Of a stretch of 52,709 nucleotides of DNA, positions 41,183 to 49,906 are shown piece by piece. Origin of the DNA: CAZBKJ01 sp964492495 (lineage in GTDB: Bacteria > Patescibacteriota > Microgenomatia > UBA1400 > UBA12028); the NCBI GenBank assembly GCA_964492495.1, contig CAZBKJ010000006.1:1-52709 (forward strand), in the 5' to 3' direction. A model generated the notes under the pieces. It had not been told where the DNA came from and did not search any database. It saw only the letters and a list, made by a program, of their open reading frames with translations. Position numbers and translations under genes: made by a program. The stretch's first letter is position 1. Every line of letters begins with the position of its first letter.

Positions 41183-43310
41183 GATACCAAAACCTTCGTT
41201 ACTCAAACGGGTGCTTGGAGTTTTTCTGCACCCTGTTTCGTTTCTGACACGACTAGCCAAAGGTGCTATTCACCTCCCAAAAAATACTGCTTGGTTTTTC
41301 AAAGTTTGGGTTTGGAGCATTTTAACGTTTACCGGCCTACTTTTGTTTTATCTTGTCTATCGCATTACAAAAAGAATCACCGCAATTCGATTTTTTCCTG
41401 CTCCAATTGCCCGAGTGATCATGCTTCCTCTTTCTCGGTTCTATAGTTTTTTGACTGATAGTAGTCGACATGAAGAACGAACGATCAACCGTGTCAATTT
41501 AATCGAACTTGCGCTTCGCAACATGGTGTTTAAGAAATCACGTGCGATTATTACTGTCGGAGGAATGTCGATTGGCATTGGTGCAATTGTTTTCTTAGTT
41601 TCGATTGGATATGGAATGCAGCGACTCGTGATCACCAGAGTCGCGCGACTTGATGAATTGTTGCAAGCTGACGTTAATCCCCAGCCGGGAAGTAGAGAGA
41701 AAATTAATGATAGCTCAATTGCAAAATTCAACGACGTCGCAGAAGTAGCGGAAACTCTCCCTCTTATTGCATCTGTTGCTCGAGTTACCCTGAATAACTC
41801 AGTCAGTGATGTCCCTGTCTACGGCGTCACAACACGGTATCTTCAGACTTCGGCGATTAAGCCCATCCATGGAGAGGTATTTGATTCCAATGAGATTGCA
41901 GTCAGTGATACAGGTGCAAAAGTTGCTGGAATTTCTACAGAAGCAAGTAGTGATGAAAAAAATGAAAAAGTCGTGCCATCTTTTGGAGAAGAAATTGAGA
42001 AAACAACTGTGCAGATCGATGAAGATTCATGGGTTCGTGTTCGCAAAGAACCTTCAACAAAAGGAGAGATTTTGGGCTATGCACGAGCTGGCAGTGACAG
42101 ACTTTCTGCAACAAAGGTTTGGGGGGATGTCTACACGGAAGCAGAAGAAAAGAGTGAACCAACTTCTGATGGAGAGCAGTATGCTTCCTGGTTGAAAATA
42201 CGTGTACCTTTGTGGGAGCAGACACCTTGTGAATCAAGTGATGAGGACTGTGCTGAGGGAAAGTATAAAAAGATACTTTCACAAGATAGAACCGATGTGT
42301 TTTCTGACGGGTATATTGCACAGATCAACGTCCAAGTAGAACAAGCAGCTGGTGGGGTACTTGGTACCACAACAGAGGAAGAGTCAGAGCTTCCTCCAAT
42401 ACATCTTGGCGGTCTTGTCTTGGCGGAAAGCACGTCGTCTGCCGATGGGGCATGGGTGGAAATTGCATCAGAATCAGCGGAAGCGACAAAGGAAAAAGTG
42501 AGTTCGGTCGAGTTGGCTTCCTCTGCGAAACGAGTAGCCGTTGTGAATACCGCGATGCTCAAAGTGCTGGGAATGAATTCAGAAGAGGCGGTGGGGAAAA
42601 AGATTCAGGCATCATTTATCGCGGTAGGAGATTTACTTGGAAAAGATGAAAAAGTTGAGTCTGTGCCGAGTGAGTACACCATCGTGGCTGTAGTTCCTGA
42701 CGATAAATCTCCGTATTTCTACGTGCCGTTCACTGATCTTCGGGGAATTGGCATAGTGAACTATTCGCAGATCAAGATTGTTGCGAAGCAAAAAGATCTT
42801 CTTCCAAAAGCAAGACAAAAAATAGAGTCAATGGGGTTCTCGACACGGTCTGTTGCGGACACGGTTCAGCAAATTGATCGACTCTTTGCGACAGCCCGAA
42901 TTCTACTGGCTGTTTTAGGTATGGTGGCGCTTTCTGTTGCTGCTCTTGGTATGTTTAATACCCTCACTGTTTCTTTGCTTGAGCGAACCCGAGAAGTAGG
43001 TTTGATGAAGGCGATGGGAATGAAGTCACATGAAGTACAAGAACTTTTCCTAACTGAATCAATGGTCATGGGCTTTTTTGGTGGAATACTGGGAATTGGG
43101 ATTGGATGGGGTGCGGGAAAATTTTTAGGGTTGATGCTTTCCACACTTTCACTGACAAAAGGGCAAGGGTTTTTGGATGTCTCACATCTCCCGCCAGCAT
43201 TTGTGATCTTCATTTTTCTGCTCTCACTGACAGTTGGAATATGTACCGGAATCTATCCTGCCAGGCGTGCGACCAGAATTAGCGCGCTTGATGCACTGCG
43301 GTATGAGTAG
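41148..43310 (+). CDS. MacB/FtsX-like ABC permease with SH3-like insert
   Basis: About 720 aa. ATG 41148 preceded by AGGA (41136-41139), overlapping the ATPase gene by 35 bp; ATG 41142 is an alternative. An extra N-terminal membrane hairpin (about 45-75) precedes the usual first FtsX helix (about 135-160, ALRNMVFKKSRAIITVGGMSIGIGAIVFLV). The extracellular MacB-core domain carries an inserted bacterial SH3-like module (DSWVRVRKEPSTKGEILGYA ... WGDVY ... SWLKIRVPLWE). Three C-terminal helices with LERTREVGLMKAMGMKSHEVQELFLTES complete the FtsX domain. With no outer membrane expected, it may move lipoproteins or peptides, or transmit signals to wall enzymes. Confidence 0.88.
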   Translation: MSNLNQLSLHNEIPKPSLLKRVLGVFLHPVSFLTRLAKGAIHLPKNTAWFFKVWVWSILTFTGLLLFYLVYRITKRITAIRFFPAPIARVIMLPLSRFYSFLTDSSRHEERTINRVNLIELALRNMVFKKSRAIITVGGMSIGIGAIVFLVSIGYGMQRLVITRVARLDELLQADVNPQPGSREKINDSSIAKFNDVAEVAETLPLIASVARVTLNNSVSDVPVYGVTTRYLQTSAIKPIHGEVFDSNEIAVSDTGAKVAGISTEASSDEKNEKVVPSFGEEIEKTTVQIDEDSWVRVRKEPSTKGEILGYARAGSDRLSATKVWGDVYTEAEEKSEPTSDGEQYASWLKIRVPLWEQTPCESSDEDCAEGKYKKILSQDRTDVFSDGYIAQINVQVEQAAGGVLGTTTEEESELPPIHLGGLVLAESTSSADGAWVEIASESAEATKEKVSSVELASSAKRVAVVNTAMLKVLGMNSEEAVGKKIQASFIAVGDLLGKDEKVESVPSEYTIVAVVPDDKSPYFYVPFTDLRGIGIVNYSQIKIVAKQKDLLPKARQKIESMGFSTRSVADTVQQIDRLFATARILLAVLGMVALSVAALGMFNTLTVSLLERTREVGLMKAMGMKSHEVQELFLTESMVMGFFGGILGIGIGWGAGKFLGLMLSTLSLTKGQGFLDVSHLPPAFVIFIFLLSLTVGICTGIYPARRATRISALDALRYE

Positions 43311-43390
43311 TTGCGTGGGTGCAATATTTCCTTACAAACTTCTTTCAATTTCCTCATGAATACACCGTCAACAGATGAGATAGTTTCCTC

Positions 43391-44116
43391 ATGAGAAACA
43401 ATGCACTTATTTTTATTATTGTGGCAGGAATATTCATTCTCTTGCTTCTTACAGGTGGGGCAACCATGGTGTTGCGGGCGATCCGTGGGACAGGTTCTGG
43501 GGTAGTAACCACAAGCCCAAGTGCGAGCTCAACAGTTAATCCAAATGGATGTACGTTGGAAGCAAAAATATGTCCGGATGGTTCGTCGGTGGGAAGAGAA
43601 GGATCAAACTGTGAATTTGCACCATGTCCCTCACCTCAAAGTGGATCACCGCTTCCAAGTGGCATACAGAGATATGAAGATCCACAGGGAGCATATACCT
43701 TTACCTACTCATCAACGTACACACTGGATGCACAAAATGAAGGAGAGCAAGTTCGGATAACACGATTGGGGCCAACGCAACAAGGCCAGACAGAAATCTA
43801 TGACGGCGTAGTGATGGTTTTTGAAGCAGTCGATCTGGGATCAACCCCATTGACTGCATGGGTCGATAAAAGGATCGCTGAATCAACAAATGATGGTACT
43901 GTCGAAGTAACAAAAAAGAAAACAAAAACCACCCTTGGAAAGTATGATGGGTTCCAATACACAACTAGAGGACTTGGAGAGTTTACCAACTACGTGATTC
44001 AAAAAGACACAACGTCAACAAAAGCATTAGAGATTACAGTGCTTCAAACAGATCCTCAGAAAATTGGATTCGATCTAGAGGTTCAGGAAGTCCTCGCCTC
44101 AATTGATCTTCTCTAA
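43391..44116 (+). CDS. Secreted PsbP-like domain protein with Cys cassette (paralogue 2)
   Basis: 241 aa. N-terminal anchor (about 5-30), then a four-Cys cassette C-x6-CPDGSSVGREGSNCEFAPCP (about 52-82), a Ser/Pro linker and a PsbP-like domain (GAYTFTYSSTYTLDAQ; TQQGQTEIYDGVVMVFEAVD). It is a paralogue of the 30523 gene, which lacks the Cys cassette. A GATAGT -10 lies 6 nt upstream of the ATG. Extracytoplasmic; ligand unknown. Confidence 0.72.
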   Translation: MRNNALIFIIVAGIFILLLLTGGATMVLRAIRGTGSGVVTTSPSASSTVNPNGCTLEAKICPDGSSVGREGSNCEFAPCPSPQSGSPLPSGIQRYEDPQGAYTFTYSSTYTLDAQNEGEQVRITRLGPTQQGQTEIYDGVVMVFEAVDLGSTPLTAWVDKRIAESTNDGTVEVTKKKTKTTLGKYDGFQYTTRGLGEFTNYVIQKDTTSTKALEITVLQTDPQKIGFDLEVQEVLASIDLL

Positions 44117-44145
44117 CAATCTAGATTCACTCTTCACTCGTGTGA

Positions 44146-44151
44146 TACAGT
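44146..44151 (+). promoter_or_regulatory. -10 hexamer for the 44158 gene
   Basis: TACAGT, 6 nt, ATG; leaderless geometry. Confidence 0.5.
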
Positions 44152-44157
44152 TACAAC

Positions 44158-44376
44158 ATGTTCTTGATGTCGAGACGATCATTACTTCGAGGTGGACTGT
44201 ATCATTTAAGTCTCCTCATTATCACCATGGCTTCGTTTAACTGGGGGTTTTTAGGTTTAACTGGTGTGAACTTAGGAGCACGGCTTTTTGAGGGAATAGC
44301 GGTTCCAGCAGAGGCGACTGCGATTATACTTTGCGTTGCCTCAGTACTCGTACTTTGGAATAACTGGATAGACTAA
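44158..44376 (+). CDS. DUF378-like small membrane protein
   Basis: 72 aa with two membrane helices. The first helix contains FNWGFLGLTGVNLGARLF, matching the DUF378 (YuzA-like) signature LNWGLVGLFGFNLV; the second is TAIILCVASVLVLW. Function of the family is unknown. A twin-Arg pair (MSRRSLLRGG) precedes the first helix. It is followed within 18 bp by the 44394 gene. Confidence 0.7.
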   Translation: MFLMSRRSLLRGGLYHLSLLIITMASFNWGFLGLTGVNLGARLFEGIAVPAEATAIILCVASVLVLWNNWID

Positions 44377-44393
44377 AAACAGAAAGGGTATGT

Positions 44394-44714
44394 ATGGATT
44401 TTCACTCATCACAACAAGGCGTGGTTCAACCAACTCCTCGTTTTACCTTTAAGAGTGTCTTTTTGGTAGTGATTGCATTTGCGGTCATCGTGATTATTGC
44501 TCTGAGTTATGTCTATGCTGGAAAGCAGTCCGAAGGAAATAGTGTAATAGGTGAAGAAGGTATCCCTCAAGAGGAGGTTGTTCTTCCAACAGAAGCGTCT
44601 GTGCCAATTGAAGGAACTGTTTGTACCATGGACGCGATGCTATGCCCTGATGGCTCCTCAGTGGGAAGAGAAGGCCCTGACTGCGAATTTGCCCCATGTC
44701 CGGCCGCCGACTGA
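44394..44714 (+). CDS. Anchored Cys-cassette protein
   Basis: 106 aa. One membrane helix (about 23-42) followed by a linker and a four-Cys cassette C-x6-CPDGSSVGREGPDCEFAPCP at the end. The cassette is nearly identical to that of the gene at 43391. It appears to be a minimal anchor plus cassette. Ribosome-binding site AAAGGG. The four Cys probably form disulfides outside the cell. Confidence 0.7.
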   Translation: MDFHSSQQGVVQPTPRFTFKSVFLVVIAFAVIVIIALSYVYAGKQSEGNSVIGEEGIPQEEVVLPTEASVPIEGTVCTMDAMLCPDGSSVGREGPDCEFAPCPAAD

Positions 44715-44748
44715 GAACTTGCGTGATGGCTTATAATCTGTTTTTACG

Positions 44749-45891
44749 ATGCCTAAATCGGAAAATTCTTCGCATTCTGCTGATGCTTCAAAAGAATATG
44801 AAACACTTTTGTTGACTCGCCGTTTATTTCTTCACAAACTCTTCATTCTTAGTGGTGGCGTTGCTTTCTTTGGAAAATTTATTGATATACGTGTGGAAAA
44901 TACCCGGGTTTATAGAGGACTGAGAGAAAAATAATATACACGACTCATAAAAAGTGCAGCAGAGTACGATACAAGAGAAGTTGGATTGTATACAAATGAC
45001 TCAGATTTGGAGGATATGACTCATGTTCTTTTTAACTGGAAAGAACATCTTGGATCTGTCCAGTATATGGGGTTATTTAGTGTCCTTCAGGAATCTGAGC
45101 CAAGTGATTTTGAAACGATGAGAAAAAAATTAACGAGCATTCATACTCATGGAAGTACACCAGTCATAAGTCTGGGATTAAATAGTCAAAAGATTACAGG
45201 CCATCCGTTTGATCGACAGAATGAGACATCTGTGAACGAGTGGCTGGAGAAATGGGTGTCTTTTTTGGCAACACTTTCTTTTGAAGTAGATGTTCGTTTT
45301 TTATTTGAAATGAATTTATTTTATGGAGATATTGCGTATAAACGTGATGGACGGATCTCTGATGAGCTTCAAGTACAACGTTTTAAAGAATTGTTTGCGC
45401 TTTTTTCTCAAAAATTAGCGGAAAGAGGTGCTCTTCATATTGCTCCTGTTTTTTCCCCATCTGCTCATGGAGTCAACTTTGTCCCTTACGTTCCCAAACA
45501 GGCGAAAAAAATAGGATTTGATTTGTATGACATGTATGAGCATCGACTCTTTGGACTCTACGGATTGATTTTTGGAACTTGGGGCCCTGATCGGTTATTT
45601 GATAGATCTTTTTCACAGCTTCGCACGGCGCGCAATATCATAGGGGAAGATGTGCCTATGTATCTCTACGAATTTGGTTCCTTTACTGGTGATATCGCCT
45701 GGCTTCAAAAAATTGTATTAAAATTTTTAGCTCAGGGAGGAGCAGGTGTTCTGGCTTTTTTGTGGGATAAAAAAGATTCACCTAGACAGGAAGAAACAAA
45801 TTGGGGAGAGTTTAGTGATAGTATAAAGGATATGTTGGCCGCACTTTTTGCTGCAATTGATAAAGCACGTTCTTTTCGAACAGATATCTAA
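44749..45891 (+). pseudogene. GH26-like glycosidase gene interrupted by one in-frame TAA
   Basis: 381 codons in one frame. Residues 1-61 carry a Tat-like signal (TRRLFLHK then a hydrophobic helix). A single TAA at 44932-44934 breaks the frame, but the same frame continues with YTRLIKSAAEYDTREVGLY into a (beta/alpha)8-like domain. Candidate catalytic Glu residues are in RFLFEMN (acid/base position) and YLYEFGS (nucleophile position), the spacing of GH26-like hydrolases. Either a recent nonsense change, a sequencing error in an A-rich tract (GAGAAAAATAA), or readthrough. Without it, the enzyme would be an exported glycan hydrolase. TATAAT is at 44732-44737. Confidence 0.65.
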
Positions 45892-45901
45892 AGGAGTACC
45901 T

Positions 45902-46246
45902 ATGTCATTACACGATCAACACTGCGTCCCATGTGAGGGTGGAGTACAGCCATTGTCCCGCGAAGAGTTTACGGTGTACCTGGAACAAATCCCTAAGTGG
46001 GATGTGACAGAAGGTGACAAAGCTTTGGTTCGGGAGTTTGAGTGCAAAAACTTTGATGAAGTGATTGAGAAAATCACTGGGATCGCTCGGATTGCAAAAA
46101 CAGAAGGGCATCATCCAGATCTCAATCTGCATGATTTCAAAAAATTGACCGTTCGCCTGTCAACACATGCCATTGGTGGTTTGTCGATCAATGACTTCGT
46201 GATGGCTGTCAAAATTCAGAGTGACTGTTTTGGAGAAAAGGCATAA
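45902..46246 (+). CDS. Pterin-4a-carbinolamine dehydratase
   Basis: 114 aa. Ribosome-binding site AAGGAG (45891-45896), ATG 45902; a longer frame from 45848 overlaps the previous gene and is rejected. Family motif TEGHHPDLNLHDFKKLTVRLSTHAIGGLSINDFVMA, with the active-site His pair. It dehydrates 4a-hydroxytetrahydropterin and can act as a DCoH-type protein. No pterin-dependent hydroxylase is in the window. The N-terminal CVPCEGG is typical of bacterial members. Confidence 0.93.
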   Translation: MSLHDQHCVPCEGGVQPLSREEFTVYLEQIPKWDVTEGDKALVREFECKNFDEVIEKITGIARIAKTEGHHPDLNLHDFKKLTVRLSTHAIGGLSINDFVMAVKIQSDCFGEKA

Positions 46247-46256
46247 CTATTCTTGG

Positions 46257-46286
46257 TTGACAAAGGGGAAAGACTATCCGTAGTAT
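46257..46286 (+). promoter_or_regulatory. Promoter upstream of the 46315 gene
   Basis: TTGACA (46257-46262), 18-bp spacer, TAGTAT (46281-46286). A second -10-like TATTAT (46305-46310) lies 4 nt before the ATG. Confidence 0.45.
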
Positions 46287-46295
46287 AGATACTAC
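46280..46295. promoter_or_regulatory. Perfect inverted repeat over the promoter
   Basis: GTAGTAT-AG-ATACTAC, a 7-bp perfect inverted repeat that overlaps the first -10. Candidate operator or 5' hairpin. Confidence 0.4.
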
Positions 46296-46314
46296 GTACT
46301 TTCATATTATTGTC

Positions 46315-48123
46315 ATGAAAACATCTTCATCTTTTTCAAAACTTGCGTTCTCTTCTTTTTTCACTTTTCTCTTGCTTGTTCAAAGTGCGCTTCCAGCCTT
46401 TGCTCAGTATGACAACCCAGACGCGTCAGAAGATCCAGCAGGAATTGAAACGATCGATCCATATTTTGAACCAGAAAGAACAACGCTTGCTCCAAGTGCC
46501 GCAGGTGAGCCACTAATCTACACACTCAAGCTTGCGTCACCAAAAACACGAAAGGTCTCTGACTCTACAAAGCAGTCGACAAGCACCTTAACGCACCCTT
46601 CGAATTCTTCAACAGGAAGACAAAGCATGATTGGAACGTATATTACGACAGCGAATAAGTCATGGTTTGGTTTTCGATTCAAGGGACTTGGTGCCTTGCA
46701 GTCTCAGTTCAATATGACGACAGCTGTCGCTGAACTTGAATTAGTATCGCCTGTAAAGCAAACATCAAAGCTCAACATCAACGTGTATGGTGAGATCTCA
46801 GCACGACCTGAGCCTTTCTCATCAGTCTTTCCTCCAAACTCAACAAAAAGACCACTTAACCTCAACGCTGGGAGGTTTGATGTGATTGAATTCAATACAC
46901 CAACAACAGCAAATCCTAGCTTGAGTGTCCCCACCTGGGAAGCAAATCAAGTTGTCCGACTTCCTGTCAGCCAGGCATTTCGTAGTAGTGTGGTCGCGGC
47001 AAACCAAGATCTCGTATCATTGGTCATTAAAGGAAACTCTACCTTTGTTAAAACACGAAAATTCTTTAATGAGTTTGGACCAACAGTCACTCCTCCTGGG
47101 TCAACCACACCTATTGCAAGTAAGCCCCGACTTCGCCTGACCCTGACGCCTAAAGCTGGAGGTGCTGCACAGGTTCGCTACTTAGATCTTGCAAGCCCAA
47201 CTCGAACAGGAAGTGATATCGCGAATGAAAGTATCGGGACAACCGGTACGAGAACATTCACTCAAACGTCTACAACAGTGTTGTCATCCTATATTGGAAC
47301 AAAAGGGGTAGCCGCCCAGACATATTTAGGAATCAGATTTGGGGAGCTACCTGCAATCCCTGCTGGTTATGCTTTTGGGACTGCAAAACTACGACTCAAA
47401 TCGAATGCATCACAGGGAACTTCTAAACTATTTTCTGTTGACGTGTTTGCAGAGAAGAAACAGTATCCAGAGTTCTTTGCGAATCTCGCTACCAATCCAG
47501 AGTTTTTGATATCGAGTAGAGTAAATTCAACCAGTACTCTTACATCTGCAAGTGTTTCTCTAAGCCCAGCTGTCGGAGTACCTGCAGGAACGTGGTCAAG
47601 CGGGAAAATCTACGAGTTTGATGTAACTGCTCCAGTGCGAGAGCTCATGCAGTTTACGAATGCACCATCGTTGGTATCACTTCTTTTTAGAGGAAAAGGG
47701 GCGATAAATATCTCACGAACTTTTTACAATGATCAGAATGCTACAAACGCTCCGACTCTTGTAGTCACGTACGTTCCAAGTGGTGTGACGCCACCTCCAA
47801 CTCCTACACCACCAGTAACTCCACCTCCTCTGGCACCTGTCTGTAGTGGTGTCAGTATGAGTAGTTTGCCTGGTGCTCCAACGCTCGGATCACAAGTCTC
47901 ATTTACCTGTGGCCAGTCGGCAAACGCCACATCATATCAATTCCGATATAAGGTGCTTCACTACCAAACAGGAGCTGTAGTCGTTGGTGAGACGCCGTTG
48001 GCTGCAGCAAGTGCAGGTTCTCGAACCTCTGTGAATTTGAATGCAAACCAATATGGAAACTACAAAGTGCAGTGTGTGCCATGTAATAGTGTTGGGTGTG
48101 CTGCTTGGGAAACACCGTGGTAA
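46315..48123 (+). CDS. Secreted surface protein with two DNRLRE-like domains
   Basis: 602 aa. A clear signal peptide (FSSFFTFLLLVQSALPAFA, cleavage near residue 30). Two beta domains (about 65-270 and 285-490) of the DNRLRE type. A Pro/Thr linker (TPPPTPTPPVTPP) leads to a C-terminal domain (about 510-602) beginning CSGVSMSSLPGAPT and ending WETPW. That last domain is almost the same as the C-terminal part of the next gene, so it is a shared module. No C-terminal anchor. Probably released or wall-bound. Confidence 0.78.
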   Translation: MKTSSSFSKLAFSSFFTFLLLVQSALPAFAQYDNPDASEDPAGIETIDPYFEPERTTLAPSAAGEPLIYTLKLASPKTRKVSDSTKQSTSTLTHPSNSSTGRQSMIGTYITTANKSWFGFRFKGLGALQSQFNMTTAVAELELVSPVKQTSKLNINVYGEISARPEPFSSVFPPNSTKRPLNLNAGRFDVIEFNTPTTANPSLSVPTWEANQVVRLPVSQAFRSSVVAANQDLVSLVIKGNSTFVKTRKFFNEFGPTVTPPGSTTPIASKPRLRLTLTPKAGGAAQVRYLDLASPTRTGSDIANESIGTTGTRTFTQTSTTVLSSYIGTKGVAAQTYLGIRFGELPAIPAGYAFGTAKLRLKSNASQGTSKLFSVDVFAEKKQYPEFFANLATNPEFLISSRVNSTSTLTSASVSLSPAVGVPAGTWSSGKIYEFDVTAPVRELMQFTNAPSLVSLLFRGKGAINISRTFYNDQNATNAPTLVVTYVPSGVTPPPTPTPPVTPPPLAPVCSGVSMSSLPGAPTLGSQVSFTCGQSANATSYQFRYKVLHYQTGAVVVGETPLAAASAGSRTSVNLNANQYGNYKVQCVPCNSVGCAAWETPW

Positions 48124-48135
48124 GTCATACAAAAT

Positions 48136-48681
48136 ATGGCAACTTCTTCTCACTTCTCGTCTGTGAAGATTAAAGGATACTTTTTTGTGATAGGTGTTGT
48201 GGCTGTTCTCATTGTTCTCGGGCTTCTTATCCGTGGAACTCAGAGGCAAACACCAATTTCTCCGACTGTTGGCAATAAGGCCTCTGCTGGGAACTGTTCG
48301 TATGGTTTTTCGATTACCCCACCACCCACACCTACACCAATACCTACTCCAGTACCGACGCCAACGCCTACCGCACCTCCGCTTGCACCTGTTTGTAGTG
48401 GTGTGAGTATGAGTAGTCTGCCTGGCGCCCCTACGATAGGCTCACAAGTGACATTTACATGTGGAAGTGTTGCGGGCGCAACTTCATACAAATTCCGCTA
48501 CAAGGTACTTGATTACACAAATGGTAGCGAAGTCGTCCCTGAAACCAGTCTCTGTACCCCAGCAACTGGTTGTCCAACAAATGTTTCAAATGCGCTCAAT
48601 GCCAGTGTGTATGGAAACTATAAAGTACAGTGTGTACCATGTAATAGTGCAGGATGTTCAGCTTGGGAAACACCTTGGTAA
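48136..48681 (+). CDS. Anchored protein with shared N-terminal module and Cys domain
   Basis: 181 aa. Membrane anchor (about 15-37), then the module GTQR...SPTVGNKASAGNCSYGFSITPPPTPTP shared with the next two genes, a Pro/Thr stalk, and a C-terminal domain CSGVSMSSLPGAPTIG ... WETPW that duplicates the end of the upstream gene. It is therefore a fusion of the downstream genes' anchor with the upstream gene's domain. Starts 12 bp after the upstream gene. Confidence 0.72.
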   Translation: MATSSHFSSVKIKGYFFVIGVVAVLIVLGLLIRGTQRQTPISPTVGNKASAGNCSYGFSITPPPTPTPIPTPVPTPTPTAPPLAPVCSGVSMSSLPGAPTIGSQVTFTCGSVAGATSYKFRYKVLDYTNGSEVVPETSLCTPATGCPTNVSNALNASVYGNYKVQCVPCNSAGCSAWETPW

Positions 48682-48710
48682 AACAATACGTATTTTTTAA
48701 GAAAGACCAT

Positions 48711-49814
48711 ATGGAATCTGAAGTAACCACAGCTCGCAGTCATCCGCCAAAAGCGAAACTAGCATTTTTTTCACTCGCCTTTTTGGTGGTACTCGGTGGT
48801 GTTCTTTTTTCAGTCCTGGGAACTGGACGAAAAACTTCTGTAGCACCAACCGTTGGAAATCTCGCTTCAGCGGGGAACTGTTCGTATGGTTTTTCGATTA
48901 CCCCGCCTCCTACTCCAACCCCAACGCCGACTACACCAATAGTTACCCCGACACCACTTATCACTCCAACCCCACCAGCAGGGCAAGGGGTTCTTCAATC
49001 AGTTGTTGTGAAACAAGCAGAAACACTACAACAAAGTAGTACGTTGTCTTTTGGAAACGTTACTGTTCCCGCAGGAAGCAACAGAATTTTATTGGTAACA
49101 GTAGGCTACATGCCCTGGGGATATTCCGGTTCTTTAGGAAAGCCTCAAATAAACTCAGGAGGATTGAACTGCACCAATACCAGCTCAACGCCATTTACTG
49201 CTGGTTTCCGCCTTGTTCGTCTTGATAGTGTTGGTGCGGGAAAATATCAAACAGAAACTTGGGTTTCCGTACTTTCTGCGTATGGTGCAAATGTACCGGC
49301 TTCAGCGGCGTTTACTTGTAATCTTTCGCTGTCTACAGGAACAAATAAAGGAATGATCGATATCATTTCAGTTTTTGGCACTATTGCCAATGTTAATCAA
49401 AGTGATCCATTCCATACTGGCTTAAACTATACAGGCGCTACTGGCAGTGAATATACATTTACTGGTGGTGGTGGAGGTTTTTACTCTAGCGTTGAACCAG
49501 CGACCCCAAATGTCGTTGATTCATCCTATCAGGTGCCATCCGCTCAAACAGAAGCTGGAGATGCACTCGTTGGGATATTCTATACATCTAGTAAGTTTAG
49601 TCTTGCTACTCCAAATATATTGACTCCTCTTGCAGGGGTGCTACAGGAGCAGAAGATTTCCTTTTTCCCGTATGCCGGCTATCCAGATCCTGAAAAAACA
49701 AAATTATTTATCGGAACGAAAACGATGACAGCCGGAGGAGACAGAAGTGTTGGAATACGTCAGAGTGATGGAAAGGTCTGGGTTGGAAGCGTGCTTTCTG
49801 TGAATAAACTGTAA
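48711..49814 (+). CDS. Anchored surface protein with shared N-terminal module
   Basis: About 367 aa from ATG 48711 (a start at 48654 would overlap the previous gene). Membrane anchor (about 18-40), module TVGNLASAGNCSYGFSITPPPTPTP, Pro/Thr stalk, then a large Ser/Thr/Gly-rich beta domain (about 100-367) that begins QSVVVKQAETLQ and includes TVPAGSNRILLVTVGY. The latter segment resembles one in the next gene (ERLLIVAVSYQA). No catalytic motif is visible. Confidence 0.7.
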   Translation: MESEVTTARSHPPKAKLAFFSLAFLVVLGGVLFSVLGTGRKTSVAPTVGNLASAGNCSYGFSITPPPTPTPTPTTPIVTPTPLITPTPPAGQGVLQSVVVKQAETLQQSSTLSFGNVTVPAGSNRILLVTVGYMPWGYSGSLGKPQINSGGLNCTNTSSTPFTAGFRLVRLDSVGAGKYQTETWVSVLSAYGANVPASAAFTCNLSLSTGTNKGMIDIISVFGTIANVNQSDPFHTGLNYTGATGSEYTFTGGGGGFYSSVEPATPNVVDSSYQVPSAQTEAGDALVGIFYTSSKFSLATPNILTPLAGVLQEQKISFFPYAGYPDPEKTKLFIGTKTMTAGGDRSVGIRQSDGKVWVGSVLSVNKL

Positions 49815-49906
49815 AGCATTTACTATTTCTTATATTTGCATTCGCTCAGTCAAATTTGCTACAGTGATTGGAGACGCATCAGACTCTAAAAAAAGTACTA
49901 AAAATC

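Noticed and set aside
44158..44200. Twin-arginine (Tat) signal in the DUF378-like protein
   Set aside because: SRRSLLR precedes an integral membrane helix with no exported domain; the pair is more likely a positive-inside topology signal.
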